A DNA stretch of 64,000 nucleotides from Gautieria morchelliformis (taxonomy: Eukaryota > Basidiomycota > Agaricomycetes > Gomphales > Gomphaceae): NCBI GenBank assembly GCA_015179125.1, contig WHVA01000045.1:186001-250000 (forward strand), given 5' to 3'. Every line of letters starts with the position of its first letter. Position 1 is the stretch's first letter. Positions 1 through 9,893 of this stretch are shown one piece after another. Position numbers and translations under genes: made by a program. Below the pieces are notes generated by a model, which was given only the letters and a program-made list of their open reading frames with translations, did no database searches and had not been told where the DNA came from.

Positions 1-2
1 AA

Positions 3-741
3 TCAAAATACGGAGAGCAGAACCTGGGCATCGGAGACGGTATTTTCGTTCACTGGGGACCATAAATCCAACTGCCTTGGGACAATGTCCACATGGCCCC
101 CCTGCGTTCCAGAGGCTGCCTTTAGTGCGAGGTCTAGCTTTTGAGCAATATCATTTCCTGCTGTGACCGCAGATTCTAGAGCTGCCTTTAACGCAGTGTT
201 CTGTACAGAGGCATCATGTAATAACTCTTCTAGAGCTGGTGAGTTGAATGATGATCCAGCATCGGATACTCCCGTGAACCCGTCTACAGGGAGATCCGGG
301 TGAAGCGATATAAACGAAGGGAGCGAGCGCAGTTTGTGCATGTTAGTAGGATGGTGTGCCGAAGCAGTTGGAAGGGTTTGAACGGCTGCAGAATCTGAAT
401 CCTGGAAGGAAGGCTAATGAACAAGGAAGTCGATAACAACAGAACCAACCGCTGAAAAATCAAGAGACGGCTCAACTGACAGGTGTATTGGGGGTGGATG
501 CCTCCGCAGATGTTGGCTCCTCACGTTGCGAGTCGTCCGTGATGATGCCCGCGATTGACGCAATCCACATCAGCGCGTCAGAGGCTGTCACCAAGTGCTC
601 AATTGTCCTCAAACTGCCATCCTGCCACGCCTCCAATAGATCTTGCCGTTTGGCGTCTCGCATGGCAAACAATCGCTCTGCGTGTACTCTTTCGGTAGCC
701 TCAGGCGCCAAGGACAGGCGAGCCTGGTGTCGATTCATCAT
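3..741 (-). CDS. Small helical protein of unknown function, two exons
   Basis: I do not recognise this protein. Exon 1 runs 741-481 and begins with two adjacent Met codons. A 79-nt intron (480-402, donor GTCAGT, acceptor TTCCAG) joins in phase 0 to exon 2, which stays open from 401 to a TGA at 5-3, giving about 219 residues. That stop overlaps a possible donor (GTATTT), so the gene may instead continue past the left edge. The N-terminal ~70 residues and a stretch near residues 145-195 look like amphipathic helices rich in Ala, Glu and Leu. The middle is Ser/Pro/Thr-rich and probably disordered. No signal peptide, membrane segment or catalytic motif is visible. Clean phasing supports a real gene; function is unknown. 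Confidence 0.5.
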
Positions 742-1870
742 CTAGATTCCATGCGAAGATAGTGCCCATTTCGTACCCTCAATGATATGAGCTCATTTGT
801 ACGCGTATTCAGCCGGGAAACAGACTGGGCTCTCCCTGTGTGAAGCTCGAAAGATCTTGAAAGAAGGTTCGCGTACTCCCGAGATTGAATACGAAGCCCG
901 CTCTAAGAGAAAGCGGTGAGTAGATGGACTTGTATACGAGTAATGCTTACTGTGACTTCGGATGGAGTAGTATTCAGCGAGTGCAGAGGGGAAGCTAAAA
1001 TTCAGATCTCGTTAGGCGTAGTAGAGAAAAAGAAAATATCTGCGTTACAAAAGGGGACTTGGACGAAGAGCGCATGAGTAGATAATGCCAGAAGCAATTT
1101 CTCGAAACTACAAGTAAGAACAAGCATCCGTGTTATGGCTTTGCATACATCTTCCAGGTGAATTATTCGAGACATACCGGTCACCAGAACATTCTTCCAA
1201 TAGCGACTTCCGGACCACAATCGCTGACCACCACCATGCAACTGGCGAGGAATTTTCTTGGGGAGACGGGCAAGGACTCTTTCCAGTTGAGCCTAGCTGC
1301 GAATTTGGGGAAGAGGCTTTGCCAGCAGGTATACGCCTTTGGGATGTAGGCCCCTGAAGGCTCGGTCGGGTAACTGTGGTACGTAATGCTTCCAAATACT
1401 TTGTTACATTGACTCGAAATGCCACGGTATCCGAAGGTTGTAAACAGGGATATGTTCCTCCCAATATCTGCTTCGCGATCAAACCCTACTTGGCACAACT
1501 TTATATTACAAGTATCACTTGCCGATTTGCGTTTCTCCTTTCCTTCAATCTTCTCAATCAGGAAGGCGACTATGTCCTGCGCGTGCTACGTATAAGCGTC
1601 AGTCTCGTCAATCAACAGGATCTCATTACCTCCATGGTTTTCGTCCGGTCACGGAGAGGCCGACTATGGGCGAACAGGGTCACCGAAGAGTATTCTGCAG
1701 AATTGCATTGTGGGTACGACAATATGTGAAGGTGAAGAAGGAGCACGAGCGACGTTGGTAAAGGTAGCACGCACGACGAATCGATCATGACGTGGTGTAA
1801 CGCGTCGAAACGCGTCCACGGCACCATAAGAGCCTACGAGAGCCCAGCATCAGTCTGGACGCCGCCGCGC

Positions 1871-1932
1871 CTAACAGGCTGATCATGACCCTAATTAACA
1901 GGCTGATCATGACCTAACAGGCTGATCATGAC
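1871..1932. repeat. Three-copy short tandem repeat
   Basis: The 17-nt core AACAGGCTGATCATGAC occurs three times, inside 1871-1889, at 1897-1913 and inside 1914-1932. It contains the palindrome TGATCA. It lies about 170 bp upstream of the RIB3 start. It could be a regulatory array or a replication-slippage product. Confidence 0.75.
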
Positions 1933-2038
1933 ACGCTGCCAGGTGACGCTGGGTCATTGGTCATGGCCATTGGTCATCTCTTCACATCAACATCTGCTGA
2001 CGAGTGCCAGCTGACATAATGTCTTCTTTATTACCGTG

Positions 2039-2078
2039 ACCGGTAGTCCGCAATATACGACCGGTAGTCCGCAATATA
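2039..2078 (+). repeat. Direct repeat pair just upstream of the RIB3 start
   Basis: Two exact 19-nt copies of ACCGGTAGTCCGCAATATA start at 2039 and 2060. They sit between the upstream short ORF and the ATG at 2099, probably in the 5' leader. No function is evident. Confidence 0.75.
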
Positions 2079-2098
2079 CTACGAGTTCTACGACCTCC

Positions 2099-3120
2099 AT
2101 GGCAAGATTGGAAAAACCCAACGCTAATGCGCAATTTCAGTTTGACGATATAGATGCCGCAATGGAGTCGTTTGCGCGAGGTGAATTCCTTATGGTCTTG
2201 GATGACGAAAATAGAGAAAACGAGGGCGATCTGATATGCGCCGCCAGTCTCTGTACTACAGAAAAGATGGCCTGGTTGATTAAGCACAGCAGGTGAGCCT
2301 CAAACATTTCACTTCAGCTCCGTTGAGTCTAACGTTCGGACGGAATGCATCAAGCGGTTACGTCTGTATAGCACTCCCTCCCGCTCGTTTGGAGCAACTC
2401 GAGATCCCAATGATGGTCCAAAATAATCAAGAACGACATCGAACAGCGTATGCGGTAACTGTAGATTATAAGCAAGGCAAGCCAATGACTTTATTTCTCT
2501 GTTCTGCCGGCTGAGTTGGCTGAACTCTAGGAACCACCACCGGAATATCCGCGCATGACCGCGCACTAACAGCCCGGAAGCTGGCTTATTATCCCTCACT
2601 ACCTCTCACAGGGCATGCCTCCTCGAATGGCAAGCATGAAGGGGCTTGCTGGCCTTCGCAGAATGAAGAGGTTTCAAATCCCCCTTCTGCAGAGTCCTTC
2701 TCCCGCCCAGGACACATGGTCCCTCTGCGTGCTCGTTCTGGCGGCGTGTTGAGGCGAAAGGGGCACACTGAAGCCGCACTGGGTACCCTTAATCTGTCTT
2801 GCAGCTGCTTTGTTTGTCCTAACGGGAGTTTGTATGTGACAGATCTATGTATCCTTACCTCCTTGCCCCCAGCAGGTATTCTGTGTGAGCTGGTCAACGA
2901 CAACCCCCAAGGTTCGATGGCCCGACGCGATGATTGTCGCCAATTTGCAGATCGGTACGACATTTCCCAATACCGTTATATAGCGTCCATGCAATAATTT
3001 CTTTCTAGCTGGGGAATCAAAATGATAAGCATCGAACAGCTGGTTATGTATCGTCTGGAACATCCGTCCTATGTGTCTCCATTCGTTTCCGATCTCGCAG
3101 GTCCAGGCGAGGACTGTTAG
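2099..3120 (+). CDS. RIB3: 3,4-dihydroxy-2-butanone 4-phosphate synthase (riboflavin biosynthesis)
   Basis: RIB3 converts ribulose 5-phosphate to 3,4-dihydroxy-2-butanone 4-phosphate and formate, supplying the four-carbon unit for riboflavin. Family motifs in order are [10 protein letters not shown] (residues 35-44), the HSSGY segment, [20 protein letters not shown] (107-117), [27 protein letters not shown] and MARRDD. The enzyme is a Mg-dependent homodimer in yeast. Exons are 2099-2292, 2355-2476, 2531-2782, 2843-2954 and 3009-3120. All phases agree and give 263 residues. The second intron (2477-2530) is GC-AG. A further in-frame GC-AG candidate (2630-2692, 63 nt) would bring the protein to 242 residues, closer to the ~208 of yeast, and would restore an ESFSRPGH junction. 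The upstream frame opens at a GTG, so the first in-frame ATG (2099) was chosen. The gene looks intact. Confidence 0.95.
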
Positions 3121-3686
3121 GCAATTTCCGGTCTTGACACAAACTACATTAATTATCACATAGAAAGAGATATGGTTTGTTTATTTATTATACACTATGT
3201 ATAAAGCATAATGTGTGGTACGAGTAACTAATATAACCCATCAAGCACAGGCTGGTGCATAGCGCAATACGGTGATATATTCTTAGGTCTGCCGCCCTTG
3301 GCTTGGCTACCTCTGTGGTGAACGACTTCTGCCCGCGATGACTGCCTGGAATAATCATACCTTGGTTTATTTATGGTCGTGACTCCCCCGCAAGCTTTCC
3401 CCCTTCCACTGGGGCACGCATGCACACACGAGATATATAATCATTGCACAAACACAGGTGTGTAGGTATTGCATTCTCCATATAGCCTCTGACATCACAA
3501 TGAATAATCGTTAACCGATGGGCATTCAAAATTACCGGTCACCACCAGTCCACCTTTCGACTCATTCTTCTGAATATGTTTTACGCTGTTACATAATCAT
3601 GAATGTGGCAAGTTGGTCTTGATCGAATCGTTTGAACTCTAAACGTTTTACTGTAAACAAATCCAATACATTAAGTAACATAAGTA
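3121..3686. other. Intergenic stretch downstream of RIB3
   Basis: AT-rich sequence with no frame above about 65 codons. It must hold the RIB3 3' end. No canonical poly(A) signal stands out. The right end abuts the TA-target transposon. Confidence 0.4.
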
Positions 3687-4825
3687 CAGCAGACTCCCTC
3701 CTAACGCACACCCCCTGGGAGAGGCCTGGGAGTGTGGGTTATAAGGGAGTGCGGTTAGTGATGGGCACGGCCCGGCTCGGCCCCAAAGCCCGGGCTTGGG
3801 CCCGGCTTGCTCGGGCTCGGGCTTGCCAAATCCTGAGCCAGGCCCTTAACAGCCGGCCTGGCTCGGCTCGGGCTAAGCCCGGCTTGGGCCGCGGCCTGTT
3901 GGTGGGGAACTAGTAGATATGTATCGCACCTGTACCAACATGCGCACCCACATCGCCACCGCCCGCAGCGGTCGCGGCCGCCTCCCCTACACCAGCCGGC
4001 CCACCCCATGCACCCGCAGCCCCCATACGCACGTACGCAGCTGCATGTGCGCGCACACGCCCACCCATGCCCACCCGCACACACACCCGCACACACCCGC
4101 ACACGCACACTGAGGAGCAAGGCTGCTCTCGCGCTCCTCGCGTGTACCTGCACATGCCACGTGACGTGCGTCAGCCGTGCCATAAGCCACGCGCGGTATT
4201 CAACCCTGCGCTGCAGGGCCAGGGGTGGGCGGCGCGGCCGCGCGGGGGTGCAGGAGGCAGCGAGAAGGGCTCGGTGGGTCCAGGTGTGAAGGAGAAGGAG
4301 GGGCTGGAGATGGGGCGGGGCTCTCGAGGCCCTGGTAGGGGCGATGGTGGGCGGAAGGAAAAGGTGAAGAGCCGGGCGGCGGCGGCGGCGGAAAAAGAGA
4401 TCCTTTATGTAAGGCCACAATAACTACAATAGATGACATTCCATGACTAAAATCCTAAACTGGCAGTTCTAAGCCAGCTTACCGTAAGTAGAAGTATCCT
4501 TTCTGGCCACCGAAGATCCTATGGTTCGGGCGCCTATGAGGCCGCGGCTTCCGGGCTCGGCTCGGGCTTGTCAAAACCTGAGCCAGGCCCGGAAGCCCGG
4601 CGCACCAACGGCTTGGGCCTGGCCTGGCTCGGGTTTTTGGCGGCTCGGCTCGGGCTAAGCCGCGGCCTGGGCCGGGCCGTGCCCATCACTAAGTGCGGTA
4701 TTCAAGAGATTTAGGGCCCTGCAAACCAACTTTGTGAGATCATGCAAAGCCGCAAAAATGAGTATGGGTTATAAAGGACTCCAGTGTGGGAGTATCTGAG
4801 GTATCTGTTAGGAGGGAGTCTACTG
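3687..4825. mobile_element. TA-target MITE (Tc1/mariner/pogo-like), split by a hAT insertion
   Basis: The ends form a 22-bp inverted repeat beginning CAGYAGACTCCCTCCTAAC (left 3687, right ending 4825). Each end is flanked directly by TA (3685-3686 and 4826-4827), the target duplication expected for the Tc1/mariner/pogo group. Without the hAT insert (3756-4691) and one copy of its duplication the element is about 195 bp and has no coding capacity, so it is a MITE that needs a transposase in trans. The superfamily is inferred from the TA duplication and CAG ends only. Confidence 0.8.
3756..4691. mobile_element. Non-autonomous hAT element (936 bp) with 8-bp target duplication
   Basis: Inverted ends begin TAGTGATGGGCACGGCCCGG, and both flanks carry the 8-bp duplication AGTGCGGT (3748-3755 and 4692-4699), the hallmark of hAT transposition. 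Some 150 bp at each end is packed with degenerate GGCTCGGGC-type motifs, probably subterminal transposase sites. The interior has a CA/CCCACA-rich simple repeat (about 4055-4112) and a GC-rich tract. Its long open frames are low-complexity Arg/Pro/Ala artefacts, with no BED finger or RNase H-like transposase core. It lies inside the TA-target MITE and so is younger than it. Confidence 0.92.
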
Positions 4826-5073
4826 TACCTACTTACCGTAGTACTTGAAGAAGACGTTATCATCATGGTTTTGAGACTCCGCTTTTCGAGGCGCCTGAAT
4901 CCCATGTGATGTTTAGGTTGAGAATTTCCCATTTATCGTGGCCAAGAACCTCAGTGAACAACATACTACTGTGAGCGATTCTGCGTTAAATATTGTCTGA
5001 ACTGATACTTATCACTATTCTACGAATCATGTTGCTGGATAATCGAGTTTGAAGCTGAACCTTGAGGACAACC

Positions 5074-7314
5074 ATGAAAGGACTTCTACATGGGACCCGT
5101 GATTTCTTCTTCAAAGCTGATACAGAGTCCAAATCAAAATCTAAGATGGAGCAAAGACTGCTTCTTAAGATTGATTGGTTCATCCTGTCCTACTGTTGTT
5201 TAATGGTAGTTGATTTCTTCATGGTTACTTGGACGCGTAGTACGGCTTACCCAAATCACCCCTACAGTATTTCACCAATTGTGTGTATGATCTTCAAAGT
5301 TATTATATCATTTTTGAACGGCCCATAGATCTCGATCGATCCAATGTATCCAATGCCTACGTCTCTGGTATGAAAGAGGAACTCAACGTGAGTCACATAC
5401 GAGAATATTTCACCTCCTCTTAGGTCAGTAGATGCAAGGGACGGATCTCAACAAGATAAATACTATTTTCACTTGTGGCTACATAGTTGGCATGATACCA
5501 AGTACGTCTTACCCCTCTTGAGTTCCGTTAGTTTCCCCATAGTGCTCAGATAATCTGGCTTTACAACGTATTGCCCCTCGAATTTGGCTACCTGTAATGC
5601 AAATCATCTGGGGATTGCTGACAGTCTGGTGAGCCCACGTTAAGCACACAGTGTTTGTTCAGTGGACCCTCATGTAAAACGGCGTCAAGCACAAGTGCCG
5701 TGAAAAACGTGCAGCAGGTAATTTGTCTGTGTAACATAACACACAATGATAATAGGCCATATCAAGATCTATGCTATCAGGTTCCTTCAGGGACTCGCGG
5801 AGAGCTCGACGTTTGTTGGCGTTCATTATATCCTCGGGTCGTAAGCGTATACTAGTATTCTATCACCCCCATATATAATATCAAAGTGTTTGCTTTCTTT
5901 TAAGGTGGTACAAACCTGAAGAATTAGGGAAAAGGTCTGGTATATTCACCAGCTCTGGCCTCGTCGGGACGCTGTTAGTTCTCTTATATTTCAGAAGTTA
6001 TAAGTACAGTTCACATATTGAAACAGCTTTTCGGGTTTATTGCAAGCCGCAGTGTACAAGTTCGTATTCTTTCTTATCACATGTACCCTTGGTTAACTGT
6101 CAATGGCATTAGGAATTTGAATGGTCATGGGGGTCGTAGTGGATGGCGGTACGTACGCACACGCTGCTGGAGTCATTAATCCACAGCACATTAACTTGTT
6201 CCCATAGTTGGCTTTTCATCATTGACTCAGTGATCACATTCCCTATTGCATTGTATGGCTTTATCGTCTTTCCAGACACCCCCGCGACAACAACGGCATT
6301 TTATCTATCAGAGGAGGCAAGTAGAAGCCTTACCAAACCAGTTCGTCCGTTAGCCTGAGTGCTCTGCTGTGTTATTCAGGAAATACTGCTCGCTCAAGAA
6401 CGCATTAAGTCTGGTGGGAAACATATGTCATTATCGTGGAATGGGGCGAAACGCATTCTCACCCGGTGGAGGTGGTATGGTTGCAGTCTTCTCGTACGCT
6501 GTTCATGTCTCATCTGTAGCATCTTCACCCTGGGCTGACATTATGTCAGTTTGCCATATCTGGAGAAACGGAAAGTTTTGGCTCGAACAATCTTATGGGT
6601 CAATGGCTCAAGGCAGTGGGCGGATATACCATTGAGCAAATTGGTAATGTCCATGATACCCGACGCTACCTGCACCTCCATACATAGGATCCTCATTAAG
6701 TTTCTCTGTCTCCCCTTGGTTTAGATAATTATCCCTCCGGTCTAACAGCTTTCGGCATTGCATCTACACTGATCTGTTGCGTCGTCACGGATTCGACTCG
6801 GAGTCACTCCCGGTGGCCCGTTCTGGCCGGGTTCTCAGTCTGTTGCATTACGTCGTCTATTTTCCTCCTCGTGTGGAACATACCTACAAGCCTCAAGTTC
6901 TTAGCATGGTACCTTTCCGGGGCTAGCTATGCCGGACAGGCTACAACATTTGCATGGGCAAATCAAATCTGCGCCGATGATGACCTAGAACGGGGTATCG
7001 TGCTCGCCAGCATGAAGTGCGCCTGCTCTTTTGTCCGGTGAAGGAAAAGTGTTCACTTGTAACTTTGTCCTGGATGCAGCATGTGGAATAATGTTATCAA
7101 TGCATGGTGGCCTCTTGTATTCTATCCTGCCACGGACGCACCTAGGTTCAAGAAGGGCATGTATGCGATGATCGGGGTCTGCATCGCTACATTAGTAGTT
7201 ACATGGGCTGTGTGGTGGTTGGAGAAGCGGGAAAAACGGATTGCAGATGTACGGGAGAAGCAACAGACGGACATTGGTGGCATGGAAGTAAGGGACGAGA
7301 AATGCCGTGAATGA
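5074..7314 (+). CDS. MFS transporter, anion:cation symporter family (Dal5/Fen2/Liz1-like)
   Basis: A plasma-membrane permease of the fungal ACS group, which takes up allantoate, pantothenate, nicotinate or similar acids; the substrate cannot be told from sequence. Diagnostic pieces are DWFILSYCCLMYFTNYLDRSN in helix 1, NTIFTCGYIVGMIPNN, RFLQGLAESSTFVG, WYKPEELGKRSG, FPDTPATT before the central loop, SGETESF and WNNVINAWWPLVFYP near the end. Fifteen exons phase perfectly to 487 residues: 5074-5205, 5268-5280, 5329-5387, 5432-5501, 5550-5628, 5663-5717, 5767-5840, 5905-5973, 6027-6059, 6113-6148, 6208-6316, 6380-6493, 6550-6643, 6725-7016 and 7080-7314. Exon 2 is only 13 nt, and the intron after exon 11 appears to be GC-AG (GCAAGT donor). 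Length matches the family. A paralogue lies at 9894-12234. The gene looks intact. Confidence 0.93.
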
Positions 7315-8088
7315 ATGAGGTACTCAAAGGTGTGTCGTGTCTTCCGAGCCAGTATCATTTTAATACTGACGAACGTGTCTTACCAGAATTGGAAACTTAC
7401 GTCTCCTGCCCCACTTGTGCCTGTTGGAAGAAATTGTGTTGATGCTCTCCTTTGAAAATTTCAACTACACGTTGTGTGCTAGGATCGGTTTGATTTGCAA
7501 TGGGATATCCAGGGACTAGGGAATGTATCATCACAAGGTCATTTTACCTAAGTCAACCGGATTAGAAGGTGTGATCTCGGTTGCTCAAAACCTGTCGCCT
7601 GGAACATGGAGACTTTTGTTTGCTCCAGACCAAAACCAAACATACCACTCAGTAATGCGTTGTCCACTAGACTATTGGCAGACACGATCTATCATTCTTC
7701 TTGGAACTAAATAAATACATGGAAGTCAGCTGGCACTACCACGAAAAATATGGAGCTAAAACGAGTCATGGTAAATCTAGTGGTGTGAGTACAGAGAGCC
7801 AGAAAAAAGGGGAGCGAAACCGAGAATAATAGAAAGTCGTGCAAGTAGTACACATGCTGCAGGTATAGATTACTTCAGACGAACCTTCGGTCATAGGTAA
7901 TATATATTTGATGCAATTGTTCATTTCCTTCTAAGCCCAAAACATTACTTCCCCTACTTTTCTCTCCGATGCATTTCTTTGAACTTCACTGTAAATTTGA
8001 TTGTATCGTGCCGTATTATTTCATCCGTCGGCTGTAACCCTCGTGTCGAGACTTTGTTGACAGAAACTTGCCGCCATGACATCCTTCT
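7315..8088. other. Intergenic stretch between transporter and zinc-finger candidate
   Basis: No frame longer than about 63 codons and no recognised repeat. It is moderately AT-rich. Nothing further can be supported. Confidence 0.4.
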
Positions 8089-8893
8089 TCACTCAAGCCC
8101 ATACGTAACTGCTGCCCTACACGCGTCAGGCGTCCAGACACCACTTCCATGGCGACGTAGACGCTGGCGCGAAGAAAAGGACGTATCGCATGCCGAACAC
8201 ACGTGAAGTGCACCCTGACTAGGGTACGGTTGAGTGCTCGGCTGCGTGCGAATGAAGCGAGTGTAGGCGCTCAAATCTGTAGTATTGTCCGCAGGGCTCG
8301 CACATGCAGGCGGGAAGAATGGGGATCCAGGGGGTGCAGGAGAGAGTGTCGTGACCCGAGCGCGTTTGGAGTCGGTGGGCAGGGAGGCATTGCTCAGAGA
8401 TCGCTTGCGCGACGCTGCAGGCGGAGAATAACCTAAAACTCTGTGAGTAGCTAATACGTGGTACAGTCACAATTGCAAACCCACTCGATGAAGCTCCTGA
8501 CTGGGCTTCTGACGAGGCCTCTGACGGGAGGGTGGACTCTCTCCATTGGGAGACACGCCGCATTTTTGCGCAGTACGAGTCTTCTGCGGCAAAGTTAGGT
8601 TGTGGAGGGGTCACCCGTGCTGCAGGCTTTTCTTTTCGAAAAGCATGTTGCTGTGCCAACTCGATAGCAACGAGCTTGCGCATGAGCAGGTTGGAGAAGG
8701 TAGACCGATAGTCATCTTCGTTATCTGACTCAAGGTCAAGGTCACTGTCTGTGCTGACCCGGCTATCGCCCTCGGCCAACCATTCCCTTTCTGCCCATGT
8801 CTGTTGCTGTAAGCCCGAGTGAGGAGTAAATTGAGACTCGTTCGGACGGTCAATCATGACTTGTAGCTTGGAGGCAGGACAAAGGACGGGCAC
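8089..8893 (-). CDS. Possible C2H2-type zinc-finger protein, structure uncertain
   Basis: A minus-strand frame of 224 codons (8893-8219) has a Ser/Glu/Asp-rich middle and ends in a Cys/His cluster, CEPCGQYY...HSLHSH, resembling a C2H2 finger. About 20 residues further on, in another frame (8274-8089), is a second finger-like segment, HVCSACDTSFSSRQRLRRHG. Two fingers this close suggest one protein joined across an unseen intron or a one-base shift near 8220-8245, but I found no convincing splice pair. The second finger lacks a clear last His. The start at 8893 is the first ATG and may not be real. If genuine, it would be a nuclear DNA-binding protein between the two transporter genes. Confidence 0.35.
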
Positions 8894-9893
8894 AGTGGCA
8901 AGCGTAGAGTTGTAGAGCGTGCCTTTGAAGGGGGGGGGTGCTTTCTACCGTCTACCGTGCGTTAAAGGGACATGGGGAGAGAGCGGATAGAACGGATAGA
9001 GGGGCCCGAGACGCGCGGAGAACTTGGGGTGCAAGCACGAGGACGAGCCTACTTATCAATTTTTTGCTATCAGGCGTTGTTGAGCGCCGGCGTGGTGAGG
9101 CGAAGTGGTACTCGAGGACACGAGGCAAACATGATGCGAGCAGGAGCTACGGGCCTACGAGGCCCTCTCTCAGGTCCTTGGCTGGGATCCATTCAGTGGC
9201 TGATCTGAGGACAATATATTGTAGTTTCCAGTTGGCGATCATGTGCAGTGCAGAACTTCAAGGCTATCCCTTGATAATAGGCGCTGCCACGTGACCGCCA
9301 CATACCTACCGCCACCGTGACATACCGTGCGAAATGCTATTCTCCGCTCGTGGACTGCTTGTGGATATCAGACAACTGCTCTCAGGGCTTCTCGGGTTCG
9401 GGAAAAGCACAACCAGTCTTACTCTCGTATGCAACAGCGGAGAAAATATCGTCACATCCGTCACTACATTCACTTACCAGGGTCGTGCACGCATCAGGAT
9501 GCCGGAGAGCCCTCTGAATTCACCGCATCCTCGCGGCTAATGAATGGTGTAAGTATGTCCATGTTCATTGGCACTCCATAGTGTACCTATCGGGTCATCC
9601 ACCGGATGACGCTTCTGCACAGAAAGGCTTTGCTGTTTAGTGAATCACGGAGAGTTAATCCTCCGGTTCCTCACCCGTCGTTTCACCAGCACCGTCAGGG
9701 CTTTGTCTTAAGTATGATTAGCTTGTCATCCCTGGCATATCTATGGTGTTCTCTTTTCTCAAGCTGGTGCATTTGCAATATTAATCTGTCATCGTCGCTA
9801 CTCATGTGATTGACCCGTGAGTACTCCGCACCGGGGCAGTGTTAGTATGTATACTTCTGGGATTTCCGTGTCACCCCCTTGCTCATCGCGGCC
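8894..9893. other. Intergenic stretch upstream of the second transporter
   Basis: Holds a G run near 8930 and several overlapping short frames (about 60-118 codons) with no family resemblance and no supporting splice sites. The right part should contain the promoter of the transporter starting at 9894. No TATA-like box is obvious. Confidence 0.4.

Larger units (their letters stand above)
742..2098. other. Intergenic stretch, no convincing gene
   Basis: Only short, overlapping open frames occur on both strands. Some minus-strand frames between about 1110 and 1640 have protein-like composition, but I could not place splice sites or a family, so no gene is called. The right end carries a small tandem repeat (1871-1932) and presumably the RIB3 promoter. 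A six-codon upstream ORF (ATG at 2019) lies ahead of the RIB3 start. Confidence 0.4.

Noticed and set aside
1108-1640. Minus-strand frames with protein-like composition
   Set aside because: No start, splice pair or recognisable family could be fitted, so no gene was called.
3755-4420. A 221-codon minus-strand frame inside the hAT element
   Set aside because: Low-complexity Arg/Ala/Pro/Cys composition from GC-rich repeats, no transposase motif, and overlapping frames of similar length on the other strand.
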